Assembly (NCBI GenBank): GCA_964563535.1
Contig: CAZLXP010000041.1
Location: forward strand, 1-20,764
Direction: 5' to 3'
From: WVWN01 sp964563535
Lineage (GTDB): Bacteria; RBG-13-66-14; B26-G2; WVWN01
Length of the DNA stretch: 20,764 bases
The notes beneath the pieces are model-generated. The model was given only the letters and a program-made list of their open reading frames with translations. It ran no database searches and was not told where the DNA came from. Each line of letters opens with the position of its first letter. Position 1 is the stretch's first letter. Shown one piece after another: positions 15,375 through 20,764 of this stretch. A program made the position numbers and the translations under genes.

Positions 15375-16706
15375 GTGAAACTTCCGCGCGCCTTCCGCCA
15401 CGGCCGCCGCCGTGGCCGTTTTGCGATAAACGCGCTGGCCGCGCGCGGCATTTCGGCCGCCCTCTGTGCCGCCGCTTACCTGTCGACGGCTAGCCCTTCC
15501 CCCGCGCCGGCGGAAGCGGACGGCGACGGCCTGATCCGCATCAAGGAAATCCGAACTTACGGCAACCTCAAAACCTCCCGGGGCATAATGCTCCACTATT
15601 GCGAATTCAAACCCGGCGACGCGCTTACGCAGGGCGAGCTGGACCGCAAGTTGCTGAGGACCAAACGGAATTTGCTCAATACCCAATTTTTCTCGCGGGT
15701 GAACGTCTTCGACTTGCCCCGCAGCGACCCGCGCGCGGCGGTGGTCATGCTCGACGTCGCCGAAGGCACCGACTGGCACCTCTCCACTTCTACCTGGCAA
15801 GCCCGGCTGAGCAAAGAGAATATGGGCGGCGACGCGGTAACGCTGGGGGCCGAGTTCGGCTTCGACCGGGAAAAATTGTTCTACGAGCGACCCTGGGTCT
15901 TCGACCTGCCGTTGGCGGTCGAAGGGTCCGGCTTTTACGAAGTCGGCCATCGCGTCGCTATCGAAAGCGACGGCGGGTACGCCGGCGAGGAGTTCTATTA
16001 CGAGGCGGCCGGCGCCGACGGCTCGGTGGGTTACATCGTTACGTGGCGCTCGAAAGTCGGCCTGGCGGTCCTAGGCGAATACGTCAATTACTACCGGGGC
16101 CTGTTCAAGGAGGACCCGCTGAAACGTTTCGGCGTTATGGCCGGGGCCGACCTCGTCGCCGCGCGGCCTTATGCCGAGTGGGACGGCCGCGACAACGACC
16201 TTTATCCCACGAAGGGGGCGTACGCGAAATTCCAAAGCGAGCTGTCGTCTCCCGCCGTGGGCGACTACGATTACGCCGGTTTTGAAGGCGACGCGCGCGC
16301 GTACGGGTCGCCGTGGGGGCAATTCGTAGTCGCGGCCCGCGTCAAGGGCGGGGCCACGTCCGACGCGACGCCGTACGTTCGCCGCATCTCTATTCGCGGC
16401 GCCGACGGCCTGCGGTACGCCTCGTCGAACCACACCGTAGGGACGAAAGCCTTTCTCGTCACGACCGAGATTCGACGCCGGCTATTTCGCTCGCCCATAT
16501 TCGACGCCTGGTTCGAGGGGGTCGCGTTCGTCGACGCCGGCCGCACCTGGGACCCCGGCCAGCGCCTCAGCTTCGACGATTTCGACTACGCCTTCGGCCC
16601 GGGCATCCGCGTTCATATGCAAAGGCCGTTTTACTTCGACTGGCGGGCGGAGCTTAACCTCTACGACGAACTCGCGTTTTACGCGACCGCCCATCGGGCT
16701 TTCTAA
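15375..16706 (+). CDS. Omp85-superfamily outer-membrane protein with one POTRA domain (BamA/TamA-like)
   Basis: The 443 aa protein begins with GTG one nt after the peptidase stop. Residues 1-48 look like a long signal sequence: Arg-rich start, hydrophobic core ALAARGISAALCAAAYLS, Ala-rich end. Residues about 52-128 form one POTRA domain (IRIKEIRTYGNLKTSRG, then LLNTQFFSRVNVF). From about 130 onward alternating beta strands build a barrel, including DNDLYPTKGAY and the IRGADGLRY turn where BamA/TamA have the loop-6 VRGF/Y motif. The chain ends in aromatic Phe (TAHRAF), as outer-membrane barrels do. BamA has five POTRAs and TamA three, so this is a reduced member. Role in insertion, secretion or as a plain surface antigen is open. 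The upstream M16 peptidase and downstream secreted protein are likely co-expressed. Confidence 0.88.
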   Translation: MKLPRAFRHGRRRGRFAINALAARGISAALCAAAYLSTASPSPAPAEADGDGLIRIKEIRTYGNLKTSRGIMLHYCEFKPGDALTQGELDRKLLRTKRNLLNTQFFSRVNVFDLPRSDPRAAVVMLDVAEGTDWHLSTSTWQARLSKENMGGDAVTLGAEFGFDREKLFYERPWVFDLPLAVEGSGFYEVGHRVAIESDGGYAGEEFYYEAAGADGSVGYIVTWRSKVGLAVLGEYVNYYRGLFKEDPLKRFGVMAGADLVAARPYAEWDGRDNDLYPTKGAYAKFQSELSSPAVGDYDYAGFEGDARAYGSPWGQFVVAARVKGGATSDATPYVRRISIRGADGLRYASSNHTVGTKAFLVTTEIRRRLFRSPIFDAWFEGVAFVDAGRTWDPGQRLSFDDFDYAFGPGIRVHMQRPFYFDWRAELNLYDELAFYATAHRAF

Positions 16707-17291
16707 ATGCGTTTCGCCGTCGTCATAGCTTCGTTGACGTTCCCGCTCGGCGCATCGGCCGCGGAGCCCCCCTCGACGTACGGCGAGGTCGCGGCCGTGG
16801 TGGACGCCGCCGAACGGCGAGAGATGACGGTGGCGGAAACGTTGGCGCTCGTTTCGGCCGCGCCGGACGCGCCGCTCGCCGGCGCCGCGCTCGGCCGCCT
16901 TCACGTCCTCAAAAGCGGCGAGGCGCCGTTTTTTATGCTCGAATTTCTGGAGATACAAAAAGGGTTCGCCGCGCTTAACTTATACATCAAGGACCACCGC
17001 GAAGACCCGCTGCCCCGGGTGTGGCGAGCCGCCTCCGCCGTTGAGACCAACTACGCCCTATGGAGCCTCGCCGATACCCGGGCGGACCTGGTCAGCGCGT
17101 ACGACTTCTGCTTGCGGGATACGTCCTTGCCGGACCAAACGGCCCGGTGTAAACTCTTGCTGGGTTTCGTGGCCAAAGACTCGGGCGAGTTGGAGCAAGC
17201 CTTAAGGCTCTGGGCCGACGCGTTCGCCGCCGACCCCGCCGGCCCGGCGGGCAAGAAGGCCGCCCAGCTCCTCGCGCTCTTCACCGGGTAG
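16707..17291 (+). CDS. Secreted helical (TPR-like) protein of unknown function
   Basis: This 194 aa protein was not recognised as a named family. It opens with a likely Sec signal peptide, MRFAVVIASLTFPLGASAA (1-19), with an Ala-x-Ala cleavage site before EPPS. The remainder is helical and Ala/Leu-rich; residues 145-190 (CKLLLGFVAKDSGELEQAL and the following RLWADAFAADP) resemble a TPR-like helix pair. Two Cys (about 134 and 146) could form a periplasmic disulfide. The ATG directly follows the TAA of the Omp85 gene, so translation is probably coupled, and a role as periplasmic partner of that barrel is a reasonable guess. The GT gene follows after 5 nt. Confidence 0.8.
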   Translation: MRFAVVIASLTFPLGASAAEPPSTYGEVAAVVDAAERREMTVAETLALVSAAPDAPLAGAALGRLHVLKSGEAPFFMLEFLEIQKGFAALNLYIKDHREDPLPRVWRAASAVETNYALWSLADTRADLVSAYDFCLRDTSLPDQTARCKLLLGFVAKDSGELEQALRLWADAFAADPAGPAGKKAAQLLALFTG

Positions 17292-17296
17292 AGTTT

Positions 17297-18505
17297 ATGG
17301 CGCGCCTCGTCATAGCCAAGCATCGCCTCCCGTACCCGGTTGCCGCCGGCACCGACGTCGTGACCTTCAACCTCCTGCGGGCGTTGGCGTCGCGCCACGA
17401 CGTCACCTTTGTCTCGCTCATCGTCTCCGAAAAACAGCGCCCCTACGCGTCGGCCTTCGAGGCCATCGGCGTCCGTCTGGTCCCGGTGATGATGCCCAAC
17501 AAGAAGAACCTGGCGGCCCGCGCCGCTTATAAATTATTTTATACGGCCGCCTCCTGGCTCAGCGCGTCGCCGCGCGACCTTTGGTATTACAACCCGCCGG
17601 CGTTTCGCCGCGCCGTCCGCGAGGCCGCCGCCGGCGCGGACCTTTTGCAATGCGAGTACTGGTTCCTCTACCCGACGGCCGCGGCCGCCCGGGGCGTGAA
17701 AAAAGCCCTGCTCCAACACGACGCGGAGTTCAACGCTAACCGGCGGCTCCTCGCCGCCGTCAGGAATCCGCTGAAGAAATTTCCGCTTTACTTGACGTAC
17801 CTCCGGCGCCGCGGCTACGAGGTGGCCGCGTGCCGCAAATTCGACCACGTCCTCTGCCTCAGCCCGGCGGACGCCGAACTCGTCGCGCCGTATACCCGCC
17901 GGCCGCCGCGCGTCGTCTTCCCTATCGTCGACCTCCCGCCGGCGGACCGGCTGTGCCGGGGGCGGGACAACGCCGCGCTGATTTACTTCGGCGGCACGCG
18001 CCGGCCGGCGAACCGACAAGGGCTGGAGGTTTTGCTGAAGGATATTTACCCGCGGGTACGAGAAGCGGTCCGCGACGCGAGCCTTACCGTGCGGGGGGAG
18101 GCGCCGCCGGGCCCCCTGCGCCGACTAATGCGGCGGGACCCGTCGGTATCATTTAAACCGGCCGGGCCGGATTTGGCCGACGACCTCGTCCGGGCCTCGG
18201 TCGCGGTGGTGCCGTTGTGGGCGGGTTCGGGTATAAAGATCAAAATCCTGACGGCGTTGGCCTACGGCCTCCCGGTGGTGACGACGCCGGTGGGCGCGGA
18301 GGGGATCGGGGCCCGCGACGGCGCCGAAATTAAGGTGGCCGAGACGGCCGAGGGTTTCGCCGACGCGGTGGTCCGGCTGTTGACCGACGGCGAAAGGTGG
18401 CTCGAGCTGGCGGCGGGCGGCCGGCGCTTCGCCGAGCGCGAGCTGTCGCCCGCGGCTCGCGACGCCGGGATAGCCGAACTCTATGAAGAACTCGCGCGGA
18501 ATTAA
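17297..18505 (+). CDS. Glycosyltransferase, GT4-like (family 1 fold)
   Basis: A 402 aa GT-B type sugar transferase. The N-terminal half begins ARLVIAKHRLPYPVAAGTDV, with the glycine-containing acceptor loop, and includes LLQCEYWFLYP and LLQHDAEFNANRRL. The C-terminal half has LIYFGGTRRPANRQGLEVLL, the start of the nucleotide-sugar domain, and PLWAGSGIKIKILTALAYGLP, a form of the conserved E/G-rich donor site common in capsule and exopolysaccharide transferases. The usual E-x7-E pair is not obvious; Lys/Ile replace the first Glu region, as in the subgroup with GSGIKxKxLxALA. No membrane segment is seen. Ribosome-binding site GGGTAGAG precedes the ATG. It overlaps the next transferase gene by 23 nt. 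Donor and acceptor sugars are unknown; the cluster suggests a surface glycan or glycolipid. Confidence 0.9.
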   Translation: MARLVIAKHRLPYPVAAGTDVVTFNLLRALASRHDVTFVSLIVSEKQRPYASAFEAIGVRLVPVMMPNKKNLAARAAYKLFYTAASWLSASPRDLWYYNPPAFRRAVREAAAGADLLQCEYWFLYPTAAAARGVKKALLQHDAEFNANRRLLAAVRNPLKKFPLYLTYLRRRGYEVAACRKFDHVLCLSPADAELVAPYTRRPPRVVFPIVDLPPADRLCRGRDNAALIYFGGTRRPANRQGLEVLLKDIYPRVREAVRDASLTVRGEAPPGPLRRLMRRDPSVSFKPAGPDLADDLVRASVAVVPLWAGSGIKIKILTALAYGLPVVTTPVGAEGIGARDGAEIKVAETAEGFADAVVRLLTDGERWLELAAGGRRFAERELSPAARDAGIAELYEELARN

Positions 18506-19577
18506 AGTCGCGGCGCTGGCGTCGACGCTGGCCGTGGGGGGGGCCGAACGGCAACTAGCGGCGTTGGCCCGCGGTTTGAGGAAACGCGGCTACGAATTTT
18601 CCTTCTTCCTTTGGCGCGACGCCGGGGCGGTGGGGCGGGAGCTCCGCGGCGACGGCTTCGGCGTAGCGGAGAAGATTGCGGCGCGGCCGGCGCGGTGGCT
18701 CGGCCTGGTTGCCGAGCTGCGCGCGTACAATCTGCTGCTCGCGCTGGACCACAACAACGTTTTGACGTTGCTGCCGGCGTTCAGCCGACGGCTGCCGGCG
18801 TACGTCGTGCTCTACCACTTACAGGGCGAGCCCCCGGGCCGCTGGCGGAATGCGCTGCGGCGCGCCCGGGCCGTGGTGGCGGTCGCGGCATCGCAGCTCG
18901 AGCCGCTTCGGAAAGCGGGGATAATTTCGGCGCGGCTCGTCGTCAACGGCGTCGCCGTCCCGGCGGCCGTGGGCCCCGCGGACCGTCGCCGCGCCCGGGA
19001 GGACCTGGGCATCGCGGCCGACGCTACGGTGGCCGCCGTCGTCTCCCGGCTCTCCCGGGAGAAGGGCGTAGACGTTCTGCTAAAGGCCGCGGCCTTGTTG
19101 GAAAGAGGCGACCGGCCGTGGCTGTTAATCGCGGGCGACGGCCCCGAGCGAGGCCGGCTGGAGGCGCTCGCGCGCGGCGAGTACGCCGGCCGCTATACTT
19201 TCCTGGGCGAATTGGACGACGTCTCGCCGGTCTACCGGGCCGCGGATTTCTTCGTGCTGCCGTCGCGCCGGGAGTCGGCGCCGCTGGCCCTGCTTGAGGC
19301 CATGGCCCACGGCCTGGCCGCGGCCGCGGCCGCCGCCGGCGACGTCCCGGCCATATTGGCGGGAGGCGTTGGTCTTACGTTTACGCCGGGTTCGCCGGTA
19401 GAGCTAGCGCGCGCCATGAAAACGCTAACGGCCGAGCCGGCTAAGAGGGCCGCGATGGGGGCCTTGGCGCGAGCGGCGGTCGCGGGCCGGTACGACGTCG
19501 ACCGCATGCTCGACGAATACGACGCGTTATTTAATAAGGTGTCAGAAGGGGCGTTGGATGGCACGGGCGACGGATAA
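18483..19577 (+). CDS. Glycosyltransferase, GT4 family
   Basis: A 364 aa GT-B transferase. The start STLAVGGAERQLAALARGL holds the typical GGAER loop. The C-terminal domain has VVSRLSREKGVDVLLKAAA, LLIAGDGPERGRLEALA, FLGELDDVSPVYRAADFFVLPS and the E-x7-E catalytic motif in ESAPLALLEAMAHG. Directly after this the usual GLPVVAT-type loop is replaced by GLAAAAAAAGDVPAIL, an alanine run written in alternating GCC/GCG codons (about 19315-19336). The ATG lies inside the end of the previous gene (23 nt overlap), and the radical SAM gene overlaps its 3' end by 20 nt, so the three are surely one transcript. Donor and acceptor are unknown. Confidence 0.92.
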   Translation: MKNSRGIKVAALASTLAVGGAERQLAALARGLRKRGYEFSFFLWRDAGAVGRELRGDGFGVAEKIAARPARWLGLVAELRAYNLLLALDHNNVLTLLPAFSRRLPAYVVLYHLQGEPPGRWRNALRRARAVVAVAASQLEPLRKAGIISARLVVNGVAVPAAVGPADRRRAREDLGIAADATVAAVVSRLSREKGVDVLLKAAALLERGDRPWLLIAGDGPERGRLEALARGEYAGRYTFLGELDDVSPVYRAADFFVLPSRRESAPLALLEAMAHGLAAAAAAAGDVPAILAGGVGLTFTPGSPVELARAMKTLTAEPAKRAAMGALARAAVAGRYDVDRMLDEYDALFNKVSEGALDGTGDG

Positions 19578-20571
19578 AGGGCCGGTGGACGCGGTAGTCG
19601 CGTTGACCTACCGCTGCAACCTCCGCTGCCTTACGTGCGACCTCGCCGAGCGCGACGTTGACGAACGGTTGACGCCGGCGGTGTTGCGAAAGCTGCCGCG
19701 GTCGCTCAAATTCGTCAATATTACGGGCGGGGAGCCGCTTTTACGGGCGGACCTCGTGCCGTGTGTGCGGGCCGTCCACGACGCTACCGGCGGCCATATA
19801 ACCATATCGACCAACGCCACGCTGCCGGAGCGGGCGGCGGAAGTCGTCCGCGAGTTGCGGCGCGACGTCCCCGGCTTGCACGTGGCCGTCTCGCTCGACG
19901 GCCTGGAGGCCACGCACGACCACGTCCGCCAGGCCCCCGGCTCCTTCCGTAAAGTTTTGGAGGCCGTGGGATTGCTGGCGCCGTTGTTGGGCCCCGACCT
20001 CCACCTCGCGTTCACCATATCCGCCGCCAACGCGCACGAATTCGACGGCGTCGCGAGACTGGCCGCCGAATACCGGTTGCCGCTCAGCCTCGCCCTTACC
20101 CACGCCTCGGAACATTATTTCCGGCCCCGCGACGGCGCCGTCCCCCGACAGGAAGCCGCGCTCCGCGCCATCGAACAAGCGAGCCGGTACTACCTCCGCC
20201 GTTTGACGCCCGGCGGCGCGGCGCGGGCGTACTTCGCCAACGGCCTGCGCGGCGTCGTGACCGCGCGGAAGAGGCCTTTGCCATGCCGCGCCGGCGATAG
20301 GTTCTTTTACCTCGACCCGGCGGCGGACGTTTACCTGTGCAATATGCGCGCGGAGAAAATCGGTAACCTCGGCGACCGGACCTTCGACGACGTCTGGGCG
20401 GGGGCGAACCGGCGGGCCCTCCTCGCGACGACGGGCCGGGCGTGCCCGCGGCAGTGCTGGATGGTGTGCACCGCTCGGACGGCCATCTTGGACCACCCGT
20501 GGCGCGTCGGGTGGTGGGCGGTCGGCGCCTACGGGCGAAAGATACTAAGCCTCCCGTCAAGAAGCCGGTGA
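19558..20571 (+). CDS. Radical SAM protein with C-terminal SPASM-type cysteines
   Basis: The 337 aa protein has the radical SAM cluster motif CNLRCLTC (Cys20, Cys24, Cys27), GGEP (57-60) for SAM binding, STNATL, VSLDGLEATHD and a TIM-barrel body. C-terminal Cys243, Cys261, Cys296, Cys300 and Cys304, with YLDPAADVYLCNM and IGNLGDRTFDDVW, fit a SPASM/Twitch auxiliary iron-sulfur domain. Radical SAM/SPASM enzymes modify peptides, sugars or act as oxidases; no small precursor peptide was found beside it. Overlap with the glycosyltransferase gene by 20 nt points to work on the same glycan or glycolipid. A GAAGGGG stretch upstream could be the ribosome-binding site. The short C-terminal tail (WWAVGAYGRKIL) is amphipathic to hydrophobic and might touch the membrane. 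Reaction unknown. Confidence 0.92.
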   Translation: MARATDKGPVDAVVALTYRCNLRCLTCDLAERDVDERLTPAVLRKLPRSLKFVNITGGEPLLRADLVPCVRAVHDATGGHITISTNATLPERAAEVVRELRRDVPGLHVAVSLDGLEATHDHVRQAPGSFRKVLEAVGLLAPLLGPDLHLAFTISAANAHEFDGVARLAAEYRLPLSLALTHASEHYFRPRDGAVPRQEAALRAIEQASRYYLRRLTPGGAARAYFANGLRGVVTARKRPLPCRAGDRFFYLDPAADVYLCNMRAEKIGNLGDRTFDDVWAGANRRALLATTGRACPRQCWMVCTARTAILDHPWRVGWWAVGAYGRKILSLPSRSR

Positions 20572-20618
20572 TAACTTCGTACGTAATTCGTATTCCGGCC
20601 GCGGCCGCCTGAAATATC

Positions 20619-20647
20619 TTGCCCTCGCGAGGAAGCCGTTTTATAAT
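20619..20647 (+). promoter_or_regulatory. Sigma70-type promoter candidate for the gene leaving the right edge
   Basis: TTGCCC (20619-20624) and a perfect TATAAT (20642-20647) are separated by 17 nt, the ideal spacing. The spacer holds the 10-bp palindrome CCTCGCGAGG (20623-20632), which overlaps the end of the -35 hexamer and could be an operator. It lies 47 nt after the radical SAM stop and 63 nt before the ATG at 20711, fitting a new transcript. This is the best promoter match seen outside the divergent region. Confidence 0.6.
20623..20632. repeat. Perfect 10-bp palindrome in a promoter spacer
   Basis: CCTCGCGAGG is its own reverse complement and sits between the -35 and -10 hexamers of the promoter candidate. 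Such placement is typical of operators, but GC-rich DNA makes short G/C palindromes common, so the case is modest. Confidence 0.35.
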
Positions 20648-20710
20648 TAAATAAACGTAAATTACCCAAACGGATTTGCCCCCACGCCGACGACGCCCGT
20701 CGGTTTGAAT

Positions 20711-20764
20711 ATGGCCGTTAAACCCGAAACGGAGACGAGCAATTATTATCATTCGGTACGTTTG
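20711..20764 (+). CDS. Start of a downstream gene, partial (18 codons visible)
   Basis: An ATG at 20711 opens a frame that stays open to the window end, beginning MAVKPETETSNYYHSVRL. A promoter candidate lies 63 nt upstream. No Shine-Dalgarno site is clear, as for several genes here. The YYHSVRL segment recalls the opening of some 4Fe-4S ferredoxin-domain/iron-hydrogenase-like proteins, in which such a strand leads into a Cys cluster, but that match is from memory and too short to name the gene. Confidence 0.4.
   Translation, partial: MAVKPETETSNYYHSVRL

Noticed and set aside
20596..20607. G/C palindrome GGCCGCGGCC-like after the radical SAM gene as a terminator
   Set aside because: No adequate loop and no T-run follows; the sequence is simply GC-rich self-complementary DNA.
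20096..20752. Leftward frame of 218 codons at the right edge
   Set aside because: It is mostly antisense to the radical SAM gene, is Arg-rich, and lacks a domain or upstream ribosome-binding site.

Overview
This 20.8 kb window is GC-rich and gene-dense and comes from a diderm (Gram-negative-type) bacterium. It encodes a MurE ligase, an MCE/Mla lipid-transport ATPase and substrate-binding protein, and an Omp85-type outer-membrane barrel. Several starts are GTG or TTG, and many genes lack a strong Shine-Dalgarno site. Nothing here fixes the phylum. The gene mix (a large HTH-ATPase-TPR regulator, isolated murE, pnp without rpsO, a small one-POTRA Omp85) would suit an uncultured candidate phylum better than a well-known proteobacterium, but that is a guess.

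Two divergent gene runs leave one AT-rich intergenic region at 8559-8758. The leftward run (8558 down to 1) is, in order: an XRE-HTH/P-loop ATPase/TPR regulator; glmS; a YvcK-family UDP-GlcNAc-linked factor; a left-handed beta-helix protein carrying the GlmU-type acetyltransferase signature but no uridylyltransferase domain; a large phosphohexomutase; and a HAD phosphatase cut by the window edge. This reads as an amino-sugar (UDP-GlcNAc) supply operon headed by its own putative regulator.

The rightward run (8759 to 20571) is: murE, mlaF-like ATPase, mlaD-like MCE protein, pnp, an M16 zinc peptidase, a one-POTRA Omp85 barrel, a secreted helical protein, two GT4-like glycosyltransferases and a radical SAM/SPASM protein. 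All are tightly spaced or overlapping, so they probably form one transcript or a few. The theme is envelope assembly: peptidoglycan stem peptide, outer-membrane lipid traffic, outer-membrane protein insertion and surface glycan, with PNPase inserted.

The intergenic region holds a near-perfect operator-like palindrome (arms TATCTTACT and AGTAAGATA around GTT) with related half-sites on both sides. The strongest hypothesis is that the regulator at 6354-8558 binds these sites and coordinates UDP-GlcNAc supply with MurE and envelope building. At the right edge, a promoter-like element (TTGCCC, 17 nt, TATAAT) precedes an open reading frame that starts at 20711 and leaves the window. No tRNA, rRNA, CRISPR array, insertion sequence or prophage gene was seen, and apart from the gaps listed there is no gene-free stretch over 300 bases.
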